DNA from: Streptomyces antnestii | GTDB lineage: Bacteria; Actinomycetota; Actinomycetes; Streptomycetales; Streptomycetaceae | Assembly (NCBI RefSeq): GCF_004005495.1 | Contig: NZ_RZYA01000001.1 | Span: 992,001 to 1,056,000, forward strand | Reading direction: 5' to 3' | Length of the DNA: 64,000 nt | Shown here: positions 18,128 to 27,510 of the stretch, piece by piece | Layout of the letters: the number at the start of each line of letters is the position of its first letter | Numbering within the stretch: the first letter of the stretch is position 1 | The notes under the pieces: generated by a model | What the model saw: only the letters and a program-made list of their open reading frames with translations | Told to the model about the DNA's origin: nothing | Database searches by the model: none | Position numbers and translations under genes: made by a program

Positions 18128-19765
18128 ATGACCACCAGTGTCACGCCGGACACCCGCACGGCCGACGACGGCGAGCGCGCCTACCGCCGCCTTGTCGAGG
18201 AACACCGATGGACCGTGCCCGCGCGCTACAACATGGCGGCGGACGTCGCCGACCGGCACCCCGGCGACCGGCTCGCGCTCGTTTTCGAGGACCACACCGG
18301 TCACCGGGAGCAGGTCGTCTGGCAACAGATCCAGGACCGCTCTCGCCAGGTCGCCGCCCACCTCCACGAACTCGGCGTGCGCAAGGGCGACCGGGTGGCG
18401 GTGCTGCTGCCTCAGCGCCCCGACACCCCGGCCACCTATCTTGGCGTCCTGCGCACCGGCGCCGTCCTGGTGACCATGTCCCTGCTGTGGGCCGACGAGC
18501 CCATCCGCTACCGGCTCGCCGACTCGGGCACGACCGTCCTGGTCACCGAGACCTCGGCCCTGGAGCGCGCCGCGGGATTCGGCGGCACGGTGGTGAACGT
18601 CGACGACCCGGCCATCGGCGACCTGGCGCCCGTGTACGACACCGCGGACACCGCCGCCGACGACCCTGCCCTCATCTTCTACACCTCCGGCACCACCGGC
18701 GCCGCCAAGGGCATCGTGCATGCCCACCGGACCCTGCTCGGGCACAACGAGTTCCGCCACTGCCACGACCTGCGGCCCGGCGACGTGTTCTACGGAGCGG
18801 GGGACTGGGCCTGGTCGATGGCCAAGCTCATGGGCCCCCTGCGCGCCGGTGCCGTCCACTACGTGTACCGGCCGGCAGGCGGTTTCGACCCCGCCGGACT
18901 GCTGGCCGGCATGTCCCGTAACAAGGTCACAACGGCCCTGGTCAACCCGACCTTCATCCGTAAGCTGATGCAGGACGTCCCGGATGCGGGCAGCCGTCAT
19001 CCGCAGTCGCTGCGGGTGGTGTGCTGTTCGAACGAGCCGCTCACCGCCGATCTCATCGAGTGGTTCTCCGCCCAGTTCGGCGTCACCCCGCTCGACTACT
19101 ACGGATCCACCGAGTCGTACCCCCTGCTCGGCAACTTCCCCGGTGTGCCGGTCAAGCCCGGTTCCATGGGACGGCCGCTGCCCGGCTGGGAGGTGGCCCT
19201 GTTGGACGCCGACGGTCGTGAGGCGGCCGTCGGACAGCCGGGCGAGATCTGTCTGCGGGCCGGGTCCAACCCTCAGTTCCCCCTGGGCTATTGGAACCGA
19301 CCGGAGGCATCGGCCGAGTCCTTCGGCGGCGCCTGGTACCGCACCAAGGACCAGGCGGTCATGGACCAGGACGGCTACTTCTGGTTCCTCGGCCGCACCG
19401 ACGACGTCATCAAGACGTCCGGCTACCGAGTCGGACCGTACGAAGTGGAGGCCGTCCTGCGCGGTCACCCCGCCGTCGCCGAAGCCGGAGTCGTCGGCGT
19501 CCCCGACCCGGTCCGCGGCCAGGCCGTCAAGGCCTGGATCGAGCTCAACCCCGGCTACGAACCGGGGGAGGACCTGGCACGGGACATCTCGCGCTTCGCC
19601 CGCGCCGCGCACTCCCGGTTCGCCTATCCCCGCCTGATCGAGTTCGTCGGCGAACTGCCCCGCTCGGCCACCGGAAAGATCCAGCGTGCGGCCCTGCGGG
19701 CCCGTGACGCGGGATCCACCACCCCCGACGGCGCGACACCACCCCGGAAGGACGGACGGACATGA
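18128..19765 (+). CDS. Acyl-CoA synthetase (AMP-forming)
   Basis: A 545-residue ANL-superfamily ligase. An AGAGGA site precedes ATG 18128. Motifs: P-loop FYTSGTTGAAKGIVHAH (about 181-197), A5-like YGSTESYPLL, A7-like YRTKDQAVMDQDGYFWFLGR, A8 hinge DDVIKTSGYRVGP and C-terminal catalytic Lys in ATGKIQR. The overall pattern resembles medium-chain or aromatic acyl-CoA ligases (MACS/benzoate-CoA ligase type). Reaction: acid + ATP + CoA to acyl-CoA + AMP + PPi. Its last bases overlap the transporter start (ATGA), showing tight co-translation. It likely activates the imported acid for the upstream crotonase. Confidence 0.9.
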   Translation: MTTSVTPDTRTADDGERAYRRLVEEHRWTVPARYNMAADVADRHPGDRLALVFEDHTGHREQVVWQQIQDRSRQVAAHLHELGVRKGDRVAVLLPQRPDTPATYLGVLRTGAVLVTMSLLWADEPIRYRLADSGTTVLVTETSALERAAGFGGTVVNVDDPAIGDLAPVYDTADTAADDPALIFYTSGTTGAAKGIVHAHRTLLGHNEFRHCHDLRPGDVFYGAGDWAWSMAKLMGPLRAGAVHYVYRPAGGFDPAGLLAGMSRNKVTTALVNPTFIRKLMQDVPDAGSRHPQSLRVVCCSNEPLTADLIEWFSAQFGVTPLDYYGSTESYPLLGNFPGVPVKPGSMGRPLPGWEVALLDADGREAAVGQPGEICLRAGSNPQFPLGYWNRPEASAESFGGAWYRTKDQAVMDQDGYFWFLGRTDDVIKTSGYRVGPYEVEAVLRGHPAVAEAGVVGVPDPVRGQAVKAWIELNPGYEPGEDLARDISRFARAAHSRFAYPRLIEFVGELPRSATGKIQRAALRARDAGSTTPDGATPPRKDGRT

Positions 19766-21120
19766 CGACGGACAGACCCACCTCACTGCCCACGCCCACC
19801 GCCGAGAAGATCACCGGACCGAACGGTCCCGACGCCCCGGGAGTGCGCCGCAAGGTCGCCGCCGCCACGGCCGTCGGCAACTTCGTGGAGTGGTTCGACT
19901 CCGGCGCCTACGCCATCATGTCGGCCACCATCGCCGGACTGTTCTTCCCGCAATACGACAAGACGGCGGCACTCCTCGCCACGTGGGGGATCTTCGCCGG
20001 CGGATTCATCGCACGTCCACTGGGAGCTGCGTTCTTCGGCCGCTACGGCGACCGCATCGGCCGCAACCGCATGCTCGCGCTGAGCGTGCTGTGCATGAGC
20101 GGCTCGACGTTGCTCATCGGACTGCTGCCCACCTACGCCGCGCTCGGCATCCTCGCACCGGTGCTGCTGTTCCTGCTGAGGGCGCTCCAGGGGTTCTCCA
20201 CCGGCGGCGAGTACACCGGGGCCTCGGCGTTCATCATGGAGTACGCGCCCGAGGGCCGCCGTGCGCGCTACGCGAGCGTCGTGCCGATCACGGTCGGCCT
20301 CGCCTCCGTCGCCGGAGCCGCGACGGGCCTGCTGATCACCTCCACGCTGAACGAGGGCGCCCTGAACAGCTGGGGCTGGCGCATACCGTTCCTGCTGGCC
20401 GGGCCGCTCGGACTCATCGGCCTCTACCTGCGCAGCCGCATCCAGGACACCCCGGTCTTCCGCGCGATGGAGAAGCGCGAGGCGGTTCAGGAAGCGCCGC
20501 TGCGCGCGGCGTGGCGTACGTGCCGCCGACAGGTTCTGACACTGTTCGGCTACAGCATCACCAACGCCGTCGGGTACTACCTGATGAGCAGTTACATGAT
20601 CGCCTACATGTCCGAGGAGGTCGGGTACACCAAGTCGGAAGCCATGCTCACCAGCGTCGTGGCGATGCTCGCGTACAGCGCGGCTTGTCCGCTGATGGCC
20701 GCAGCCAGCGACCGGTTCGGCCGCAAACCGATGCTGCTCGTGGCGTGCGGAGGCTTCGCGGTGGCCACACTGCCTGCCTTCTGGCTGATCGGTACCGGTC
20801 TCGCGGGTGCGATCGCCGGCACGGTGGTCCTCGCCGTACTGGTCTCGGTGATCGGCACGTCCAACGTGCCGGCGATGGTCGAGATGTTCCCCGGCCAGCT
20901 GCGGGCGAGCGGCTCCGCCATCGGCTACACCGCCGCGTACGTGCTGTTCGGAGGCACGGCACCGTTCGCCGCGACCGGCCTCGTGTCCCTCGCCGGCACC
21001 CCGCTCGCGCCGGGCTTCTACCTGATGGGCCTGGCGGTCGTGTCCGGGCTCGTGGTGTGGTCATCCTTCCGGGAGACCCTGCGCCTGCCCCTGACACGCA
21101 CGACGGTGCTCGGCGAGTAG
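19762..21120 (+). CDS. MFS transporter, metabolite:H+ symporter (MHS) family
   Basis: A 452-residue membrane protein with 12 predicted helices. After a 30-residue cytoplasmic tail comes the MHS opening AVGNFVEWFDSGAYAIM, the loop 2-3 motif GRYGDRIGRNRML, and the duplicated motif DRFGRKPMLL before helix 9. Family members (ProP, KgtP, ShiA types) import organic acids or betaines with protons. It overlaps the ligase gene by four bases and ends before a strong hairpin, so it closes the operon. It resembles the transporter at 24304 in motifs and length, suggesting the two modules handle related compounds. Confidence 0.9.
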   Translation: MTTDRPTSLPTPTAEKITGPNGPDAPGVRRKVAAATAVGNFVEWFDSGAYAIMSATIAGLFFPQYDKTAALLATWGIFAGGFIARPLGAAFFGRYGDRIGRNRMLALSVLCMSGSTLLIGLLPTYAALGILAPVLLFLLRALQGFSTGGEYTGASAFIMEYAPEGRRARYASVVPITVGLASVAGAATGLLITSTLNEGALNSWGWRIPFLLAGPLGLIGLYLRSRIQDTPVFRAMEKREAVQEAPLRAAWRTCRRQVLTLFGYSITNAVGYYLMSSYMIAYMSEEVGYTKSEAMLTSVVAMLAYSAACPLMAAASDRFGRKPMLLVACGGFAVATLPAFWLIGTGLAGAIAGTVVLAVLVSVIGTSNVPAMVEMFPGQLRASGSAIGYTAAYVLFGGTAPFAATGLVSLAGTPLAPGFYLMGLAVVSGLVVWSSFRETLRLPLTRTTVLGE

Positions 21121-21136
21121 AGCCGCCGCGCACGAA

Positions 21137-21165
21137 GGCCGGCCCCGGGCGTCCCGGGGCCGGCC
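21137..21165. terminator. Bidirectional hairpin terminator
   Basis: A perfect 13-bp GC-rich stem (21137-21149 GGCCGGCCCCGGG pairs with 21153-21165) with a three-base loop. It lies between the convergent transporter (ends 21120) and FMN oxidase (ends 21201) genes. There is no U-tract, as is usual in actinobacteria. Confidence 0.8.
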
Positions 21166-21200
21166 GCGTCGTGTCCGTCGGCGACGACGAGTTGGAGCCG

Positions 21201-22244
21201 TCAGCGGGCCAGAACCTTCTCGTCGACGAGTTCCAGACGGGGTGTGCCACACAATGCCATTGCCGTCGCGAGTTCGTCGCGGAGCAGGTCGACGACGGCG
21301 CGTACTCCGTCGGCGCCGTCCGTGGCGAGCCCCCACACGTACGGCCGCCCGATGAGGACCGCGGCGGCGCCGAGGGCGATGGCTTTCAGGACGTCGGTGC
21401 CGCGTCGGATGCCGCCGTCCACCAGGACGGGGATCCGGCCGGCGAGCGCCTCGGCCACCGCCGGCAGTTGGTCGACTGTGGCCGCGGCGGTGTCCAGGTT
21501 GCGTCCGCCGTGGTTGGACACCACCACTGCGGCAAGGCCCGCCGCGCAGGCACGCAGCGCGTCGTCCGGGTGCAGGACGCCTTTGCCCACGACGGGAAGC
21601 CGGGTGGCCGACGCCAGTTGCTCGATGTCCGTCCAGGTCACCGACGGGTCGAGACAGCCTCCGGCCAGGCGGGGGTCGGCGTCGTCGGGCAGATTCGCCC
21701 GCCGGACGCCGTCCGGTAGCTGTGTCATGGCTGCCTGTTGCCGGTAGCGGTGGCCGGCCACCGGGGTGTCCAGGGTGGTGACCAGCGCTTCGGCACCGGC
21801 GTCCTCGGCCCGGGCGACGAGCTCACGGGTCAGGCCACGGTCGCGCTGGACGTAGAGATGGAACCAGAACGGCGGCGAGCCGGCCCCGGAGAGGTCGCGC
21901 AGGGACACGCTCGACTCCATGCTGATCACCGGCAGGGTTCCCGCCGCCGCGGCGCCGGCCAGGGTGGCGTGCTCGCCGTCGGGGTGGAACAGCCGCTGAA
22001 GCGCGACCGGGGCGAGCAGGATCGGATGGTCGAGCCGGGTGCCGAGCAGGGTGCACGAGGTGTCGACATCGGACACGTCGACGCAGACCCTGGGCAGCAG
22101 CGGCAGTTCGGCGTACCGGGCGGTGTTCCACCGTGCTGTGTGTTCGTCGACGGCGGCTCCCATCAGGTAGACCCAGGCCGAGGGCGGCATCCGGTGGTGT
22201 GCGGCGTCGTGCCTCCGGTCCAGCGGGTGAGTGGGGTCAGGCAT
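21201..22244 (-). CDS. FMN-dependent alpha-hydroxy-acid oxidase/dehydrogenase
   Basis: A 347-residue TIM-barrel flavoenzyme of the lactate/glycolate/mandelate oxidase family. Motifs: LLAPVALQRLFHPDGE, ISMESSVSLRDL, WFHLYVQRDR, LVTTLDTPVAGHRYR, Lys in VVGKGVLHPDDAL, the catalytic His and substrate Arg in VVSNHGGRNLDTA, phosphate-binding VDGGIRRGTDVLKAIALGA and IGRPYVWGLA. It oxidises an L-2-hydroxy acid to the 2-oxo acid. It begins three bases after the DapA-like gene's stop, so they are one operon downstream of the LysR gene at 23233. Together with the FAD hydroxyacid dehydrogenase at 25658 it could process both enantiomers of a hydroxy acid. Confidence 0.85.
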   Translation of the reverse strand: MPDPTHPLDRRHDAAHHRMPPSAWVYLMGAAVDEHTARWNTARYAELPLLPRVCVDVSDVDTSCTLLGTRLDHPILLAPVALQRLFHPDGEHATLAGAAAAGTLPVISMESSVSLRDLSGAGSPPFWFHLYVQRDRGLTRELVARAEDAGAEALVTTLDTPVAGHRYRQQAAMTQLPDGVRRANLPDDADPRLAGGCLDPSVTWTDIEQLASATRLPVVGKGVLHPDDALRACAAGLAAVVVSNHGGRNLDTAAATVDQLPAVAEALAGRIPVLVDGGIRRGTDVLKAIALGAAAVLIGRPYVWGLATDGADGVRAVVDLLRDELATAMALCGTPRLELVDEKVLAR

Positions 22245-22247
22245 CGG

Positions 22248-23189
22248 TCAGTCCACGACCGGCAGGCCGAACTGGGTGAGTGCGCGAGCGATTTCCTGGA
22301 GCGCGTCCGGATCGGAGATGGGCAGTTTGGGGCGGCGCGGGTAACCGCCGGGCTGGCCCTGGAGGTTCATGACTGCTTTGAGGGAGGCCTGCATACCGCC
22401 GTAGCGCCAGTTGTACCCGTCGTGGTCCTGCCCCTTGAGCCGGTCCATGAACGCGGCGAAGTCGTCGGCGATCCGCCCGGCCTCCTCGAGGTCGCCCTTC
22501 CACGCGAGGTCGAAGAAGCGCGGCATGCGGCTGCCGAGGGGCATGCCGGAGCCGAAGTGACCGTCCCCGCCGTGACCGCCGGCGATCGCGGCGAGACCGT
22601 GCCGGGAGAGCATGTTGCCGAAGACGAGGGTGGTGTCGCCGACCGCTTCGATCGTCGCCTGCAGCTCGCTGTCGTCCGCGACGCTCTGCTTGATGGCCAC
22701 CACGTTGGGGAGCTGGACCAGCTCGCTGATCTGGGCGACGGTGAGGCGAGTGCCGTTCTCCTGCGGGAAGTTGTACAGCCAACAGGGCAGGCCGGTACTG
22801 GCCGCGACCTCGGTGATGTAGGCGTGCAGCTCGGTGGGGGTGGGTCGCACCGCCGGCGGTGGCGGCACCATGATCGCGTCGGCGCCCGACGCCTCCGCGT
22901 GCCGTGCGAGCTCCACGGCGTCGGCCGGTTGCGCGTGGGTGACCGCGATGATCACGGGGACCTGCCCGGCCGCGGCGGAGACCGCGGTCTCGGCGAGCCG
23001 CTTGCGTTCCTCGGTGGACTGCGCGGCCCATTCTCCGGTGCTGCCGTTGACGAGCAGCCCGTGTGCCCCCTGCGTGACGAAGAGCCGCACGGTCGCGCTG
23101 AACGCGTCCAGGTCGAGGTCGCCCTGCGCGGTGAACGGGGTGGGCAGTGCGGCGAAGTAGCCTCGCCAGTCAATATCATGACGGTTCAT
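22248..23189 (-). CDS. DapA-family Schiff-base aldolase/dehydratase
   Basis: A 313-residue protein of the dihydrodipicolinate synthase/N-acetylneuraminate lyase superfamily. ATG 23189 was chosen because GGAGGA lies just upstream. Motifs: FAALPTPFTAQGDLD, VNGSTGEWAAQS (the family's GTTGE loop), catalytic Tyr in WLYNFPQENG and Schiff-base Lys in VVAIKQSVADD. It lies between a LysR gene and an FMN oxidase gene, so a catabolic aldolase or dehydratase acting on a 2-oxo acid is more likely than lysine biosynthesis. The exact substrate is not apparent. Confidence 0.85.
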   Translation of the reverse strand: MNRHDIDWRGYFAALPTPFTAQGDLDLDAFSATVRLFVTQGAHGLLVNGSTGEWAAQSTEERKRLAETAVSAAAGQVPVIIAVTHAQPADAVELARHAEASGADAIMVPPPPAVRPTPTELHAYITEVAASTGLPCWLYNFPQENGTRLTVAQISELVQLPNVVAIKQSVADDSELQATIEAVGDTTLVFGNMLSRHGLAAIAGGHGGDGHFGSGMPLGSRMPRFFDLAWKGDLEEAGRIADDFAAFMDRLKGQDHDGYNWRYGGMQASLKAVMNLQGQPGGYPRRPKLPISDPDALQEIARALTQFGLPVVD

Positions 23190-23232
23190 CAGCAGTCCTC
23201 CGGCAGACACGGTGTGCAACGGAGGTTTCACG

Positions 23233-24201
23233 CTAATCGAGCGTCGATGCCTGCTCGATGCCGTTGATCTGCCGATCATTGCCCTGATGGGTATCGTCGG
23301 TCCGGGGTACAGTGCGCACCAGGTGCTGCAGGTCGTCGCGGGTCCGGCTGATCTCGCCGCGCCGCCAGCCGAGCAGCACGTCCGACCGGGCTGGCCGACC
23401 GCGCAGCTGGAGGAAGCCGACGCCGGGACGGGGCACCCTGGCGATCTCGCCAGACACCAGCGCCACGCCCTCTCCCGCGGCGACCAGGGTCAGCAACATC
23501 GGTGTGCTCTGCGCCTGGTGGGCGACCATCGGCGTGAATCCGGCCGCCGCGCAGCCGCTCAGCGTCGCGTTGATGAGTCCCTGGCCGAGCGCCCGCTCGT
23601 AGAGTACGAACGGCTCCTCGGACAGCTCGATGAGGTCGATCTCCGCCCGCCCCGCGCGGACCAGCCGGTGGTTCGCGGGCAGCGCGGCCATGAGCACGTC
23701 GGTCCACACCTGCTCGAAGGACAGGGCGGGGTCGGCGTTCGCCGGGGCCCGCAGCAGGCCGCAGTCGATGGTGCCGGCGTGCAGTGCGTCGATCTGCTCC
23801 TGCGTGTGCAACTCGTGCAGCCGCAGGTCGATGTCCGCGTGCAACTGGCGGAACGCGCGCAGCACTCGGGGCAGCAGGTCGATGGCCAAGGGCTCGACGT
23901 AGCCGAGTACGAGACGGCCGACCTGTCCGGTCGCGCGCTGCCGGGCCAGCTCGACCGCCCGGTCCAGGCGGGCAAGCACCACCACGATCTCCGCGTACAG
24001 CGCGGCGCCCGCCGGGGTCAGGTCGACCCGACGGGAGCTGCGTTCGAGGAGGGTGACCCCGATCGCGCGCTCCAGCGCCTGCACGTGCCGGGTCAACGGC
24101 GGCTGAGTGGTGTGGAGTCGGCGGGCCGCGCGCCCGAAGTGCAGTTCCTCGGCGACCGCTTGAAAGACTCGGAGCTGCTGAACGGTCGGATCATTGCTCA
24201 T
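23233..24201 (-). CDS. LysR-family transcriptional regulator
   Basis: A 322-residue LysR protein: N-terminal HTH QLRVFQAVAEELHFGRAARR, HTTQPPLTRHVQALE and LLERSSRRVDLTPAG, then an effector domain (VGRLVLGYVEPLAIDLL, IDALHAGTIDCGLLRAP, LVAAGEGVALVSGEIARV). It is divergent from the MHS transporter at 24304, with about 100 bases between that must hold both promoters. It heads a minus-strand set with the DapA-like and FMN oxidase genes (gaps of 43 and 3 bases). It likely controls both arms of the module. Confidence 0.9.
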   Translation of the reverse strand: MSNDPTVQQLRVFQAVAEELHFGRAARRLHTTQPPLTRHVQALERAIGVTLLERSSRRVDLTPAGAALYAEIVVVLARLDRAVELARQRATGQVGRLVLGYVEPLAIDLLPRVLRAFRQLHADIDLRLHELHTQEQIDALHAGTIDCGLLRAPANADPALSFEQVWTDVLMAALPANHRLVRAGRAEIDLIELSEEPFVLYERALGQGLINATLSGCAAAGFTPMVAHQAQSTPMLLTLVAAGEGVALVSGEIARVPRPGVGFLQLRGRPARSDVLLGWRRGEISRTRDDLQHLVRTVPRTDDTHQGNDRQINGIEQASTLD

Positions 24202-24303
24202 GAGGGCATCAATCGGCTGGTGATCGGCAATGCTGGACTATCGGTTCTGGGCCCGACGTGTCGCTAGCGTACGGCTCCCGACGTCCGGAGAGGACCGTTC
24301 CCC

Positions 24304-25641
24304 ATGACCGCACCCACAGCCCCCGCCGGCAGACCCTTGCGTCGTGCCGTCCTCGCGACGGCCATCGGCAACTTCGTCGAATGGTTCGACTTCTCGATCT
24401 ACGGCTTTCTCGCGCCAGTCATCGCGACCCGGTTCTTCCCACACGAGGACGGCACCGCCGCGCTGCTGTCCACGTTCGCCGTCTTCGGCCTCGCGTTCTT
24501 CGCGCGGCCAGTGGGCGCCGTGGTGTTCGGCCGGATGGGCGACCGCCTGGGCCGCAAGCGCACCCTCGCACTGATCGTGCTGCTGATGTCCGGCTCGACC
24601 GCCCTGATCGGCGTACTTCCCACCTACGACAGCGTGGGCCTGCTCGCGCCCCTCCTGCTCCTCGCACTGCGCCTCCTCCAGGGATTCTCCGCGGGCGGCG
24701 AGTTTGCCGGCGCGTCCATCATGATCGTGGAGAGCGCGCCACAGGCACGGCGCGGGCTCTACACCAGCGCCCTGTCCACGGCGACGTTCCTCGCGTCGGC
24801 CACCGGTGTGGCGCTCACCGCGCTGCTCACCCAGGGCATCGGTGTCGACGCGATGCAGGCGTGGGGCTGGCGCGTGGTGTTCCTGATCGCTCTGCCCGCC
24901 GGACTGGTCGGCCTCTACTTGCGATTCAGGGTGGAGGAGACACCCGACTTCAAGCGTCTCGAACAGCGGGCCGAAGTGCGCCAGGCACCCATCCGTGAGG
25001 CGCTGGACACCCAGCGCAGGCCGATCACCACCCTGTTCCTCCTCATCATGATCAACGCGGTGGCCTTCTACGTCCTCGGCACCTACTGGCCGACATTCCT
25101 GACCACCCACGCGGGGGTCGACCGCGTGACCGCGCTGTGGTCGTCCGCTGCGGCCTACGGCGTCCTCATCGCCTGCGCGCCCCTGCACGGCCACCTCGCC
25201 GACCGGTTCGGACGCAAACCGATGCTGGTGTACGCGACGGTCGGCTTCGGCGTGCTCGCGATACCCGCGTTCCTGATCTCCGCCCAGGGCGGCTTCTGGT
25301 TCGCCTTCCTCGGCCAGTCGCTGTTCGCACTCATGGCCGGCGCCTTCAGCCCGGCCTCCAGCCTCATCGTCTCCGAGCTGTTCCCCCCACACGTGCGCTA
25401 CAGCGCATCGGCCATCGGCTACAACCTGTCGTACCTGCTCTTCGGCGGCACCGCGCCGTACATGTCGGAGTTCCTCATCAGCAGCACGCACTCCACCTAC
25501 GCACCGGCCATCTACATCACGGCGATCGCCGTCGTGTCCGCTCTGGCGGCGGTGTTCCTGCTGCCGGAGACCTCGCCCCTGAAACGGCGTCGCGAGCCGT
25601 CCACCGAGCCGGCGACGGTGCTGCCCACAACCGCCCGCTGA
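24304..25641 (+). CDS. MFS transporter, MHS family
   Basis: A 445-residue, 12-helix transporter starting at ATG 24304. It has the family opening AIGNFVEWFDFSIYGFL, loop motif GRMGDRLGRKRTL, LLQGFSAGGEFAGAS and the repeat DRFGRKPMLVYATVG. It is probably a proton symporter for an organic acid. It is divergent from the LysR gene and followed 17 bases later by an FAD-dependent hydroxyacid dehydrogenase, which suggests import of a hydroxy acid followed by oxidation. It shares length and motifs with the transporter at 19762. Confidence 0.9.
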   Translation: MTAPTAPAGRPLRRAVLATAIGNFVEWFDFSIYGFLAPVIATRFFPHEDGTAALLSTFAVFGLAFFARPVGAVVFGRMGDRLGRKRTLALIVLLMSGSTALIGVLPTYDSVGLLAPLLLLALRLLQGFSAGGEFAGASIMIVESAPQARRGLYTSALSTATFLASATGVALTALLTQGIGVDAMQAWGWRVVFLIALPAGLVGLYLRFRVEETPDFKRLEQRAEVRQAPIREALDTQRRPITTLFLLIMINAVAFYVLGTYWPTFLTTHAGVDRVTALWSSAAAYGVLIACAPLHGHLADRFGRKPMLVYATVGFGVLAIPAFLISAQGGFWFAFLGQSLFALMAGAFSPASSLIVSELFPPHVRYSASAIGYNLSYLLFGGTAPYMSEFLISSTHSTYAPAIYITAIAVVSALAAVFLLPETSPLKRRREPSTEPATVLPTTAR

Positions 25642-25657
25642 CCACATGGAGGCCCTC

Positions 25658-27031
25658 GTGCCCACTGCGGCACTGGAAGAACTCGGCGAATTGGTCGGCC
25701 CGGCCGGTCTGCTCACCACCGCGTCGGATCTCGCCCGGTACGAACACGCGCCCAACCGGCTGTCCGGCCGGGCCGCATTCGTGGTGCGGCCCGCCGACAC
25801 GGCCGAGGTCGCGGCCGTACTGGACTGGGCCCACCGTCACCGCATCCGGCTGGTGCCGCAGGGGGCCAACTCCGGACTCGTCGCCGCCGCACTGCCGGAC
25901 GGCACGGGCGTCCTGTCCACCGAACGCCTGCGTGGCCGGTTCGACGTCGACGTCACCGGCCGCACCCTGGTCGTCAGCGCAGGCTGGAATCTGGACGAGA
26001 TCAACGAACGGCTCGCCGCCGACGGCCTGCACCTGCCGGTCGAGGTCGGATCCAGCCCCTCGGCCGGCGGCATGGTCAGCACCAACACCGCCGGCTCGCA
26101 TCTGATCAAATACGGCGACGTACGAAGCCGGGTGCTCGGCCTGCGCGCAGCCGTCCCGGACAGCGCCGGAACCGTACTGGACCTGCTGCGCCCCCTGCGT
26201 AAACGCAACGAAGGACTCGACCTCAAGCAGGTCTTCATCGGCACCGCCGGGGCGTACGGCGTGGTCACCGAGGCCGCGTTCGAACTGGCGCCGCTGCCCG
26301 CATCCCGGGCCGCGGCCTGGCTCGCGGTGCCCGAACAGCACCTGCTGGATGTGTTGACCGATCTCGAAAGCCGCTGCGGGCCCGCACTGTCAGCCTACGA
26401 GGTCGTGTCTCCCACTGCCGTCAGGTTGCTCGCGGACCACTTCCCGCAGCTGACGCACCGGGTGCCCGACAGTGGCGGATTCCTGGTCCTGGTGGAGGTC
26501 GCGGCCGCCGACGACCAAGCCGACGACCTGCTCACCTCCGGCCTGGAGGCAGCCACCGACCGGGGCCTGCTCACCGACGCACGCGTCGGCCCGGCACACC
26601 ACATGTGGGAAGTCCGGCACGCCATCCCGGAGATCACCGAACGGATGGACCCGGTGCTCAGTCTCGACCTGGCCGTGCCCCGCTCCTGCATCGCCGCCTG
26701 CCGCGCCGACGTCGTCGCCCAACTCGCCCTGGCCTACCCGCACATCGAACCCATCGAACTGGGCCACTACGGCGACGGCGGCATCCACCTGATCCTGCCG
26801 CTGCCCGAGGACATCGCAGCGGATCGCGACGCAGTGAACGCGCTGCGGATGTTCGTCTACGACATCGTGGTCCATCGACACGGCGGCACATTCAGCGCCG
26901 AACACGGCATCGGCCCGAAGAACTACGACGCCTATCTCCGCTACGTGCCGGAGCAGGTGCGCATGGTCGCCGGGGCGCTCAAGAGCCACTTCGACCCACG
27001 CGACGTACTCGGAAGCGTTTCCCTTCGCTGA
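25658..27031 (+). CDS. FAD-linked 2-hydroxyacid dehydrogenase (GlcD/D-lactate dehydrogenase type)
   Basis: A 457-residue flavoprotein. GTG 25658 is favoured because GGAGG lies five bases upstream; an in-frame ATG at 25646 would place that site inside the gene. The N-terminal FAD-binding PCMH fold shows VVRPADTAEVAAVLDWA, RLVPQGANSGLV, EVGSSPSAGGMVSTNTAG and FIGTAGAYGVVTEAAFEL; the C-terminal oxidase domain ends with HYGDGGIHLI and the His-rich GGTFSAEHGIGPKN. It oxidises a D-2-hydroxy acid to the 2-oxo acid, passing electrons to a quinone or cytochrome. No Fe-S partner gene is adjacent. It is co-transcribed with the upstream transporter. Confidence 0.85.
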   Translation: MPTAALEELGELVGPAGLLTTASDLARYEHAPNRLSGRAAFVVRPADTAEVAAVLDWAHRHRIRLVPQGANSGLVAAALPDGTGVLSTERLRGRFDVDVTGRTLVVSAGWNLDEINERLAADGLHLPVEVGSSPSAGGMVSTNTAGSHLIKYGDVRSRVLGLRAAVPDSAGTVLDLLRPLRKRNEGLDLKQVFIGTAGAYGVVTEAAFELAPLPASRAAAWLAVPEQHLLDVLTDLESRCGPALSAYEVVSPTAVRLLADHFPQLTHRVPDSGGFLVLVEVAAADDQADDLLTSGLEAATDRGLLTDARVGPAHHMWEVRHAIPEITERMDPVLSLDLAVPRSCIAACRADVVAQLALAYPHIEPIELGHYGDGGIHLILPLPEDIAADRDAVNALRMFVYDIVVHRHGGTFSAEHGIGPKNYDAYLRYVPEQVRMVAGALKSHFDPRDVLGSVSLR

Positions 27032-27292
27032 GGTGAGGTGTGTCAGGTCTGACGGCCGGCGAATGTGTCGGCACCAGGTAGGGCTACCGCCCAGGCGGCG
27101 CCACCGTGCTCCGCCCTTCCACGAGTCGTGTGGGGACGAGCGTCGTGCCGCGTTCGGTCTCGCTCTGGCGTACATGCCGCAGCACTGCGAGTGGCGATAC
27201 ATCATCCGTGCAGGCCACTGGGCTGATCAATGATCACTCGCGCCACCCTGCGGCTCGCAGGTGCGATGGTTGCCCGGGCATGATGAGCTGTT

Positions 27293-27478
27293 GTGCTGCT
27301 GCGCTTGGCCTACCTCGCCATGACGAACACGTTCTCGCTCGTACACCTGCTGCCGATGAGCGACCGCGGCAAGGGGATCGAGATCCTGATGCTCAGACAC
27401 CCGCTTGTGGTTCTACAACGCCAAGTCGACAAGCCTGCGTTCACACCGAGCGACCGGTTACTGCTGCCGGACTCCTGA
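27293..27478 (+). pseudogene. N-terminal remnant of MLLRLAYL-type integrase
   Basis: A plus-strand fragment of about 60 residues: MLLRLAYLAMTNTFSLVHLL, then SDRGKGIEILMLRHPLVVLQ and FTPSDRLLL, ending at a stop. It is the third copy of this start in the window (also 7312 and 14877, both minus strand). No catalytic core follows in this direction. Confidence 0.7.
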
Positions 27479-27510
27479 TGCGAACTCGCGCAGCGCGTGG
27501 AGCACTCTCC

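Noticed and set aside
18101..19786. Long open frame (561 codons) on the minus strand opposite the acyl-CoA ligase
   Set aside because: It is the antisense shadow of a high-GC gene: Gly/Arg/Val-rich with no motifs, while the plus strand has clear ligase motifs.
21738..23267. 509-codon plus-strand frame opposite the FMN oxidase and DapA-like genes
   Set aside because: Spans two real minus-strand genes and their junction; composition is that of an antisense shadow.
24238..25800. Long minus-strand frame (520 codons) opposite the MHS transporter
   Set aside because: Antisense artefact of high third-position GC; the plus strand encodes a well-defined 12-helix transporter.
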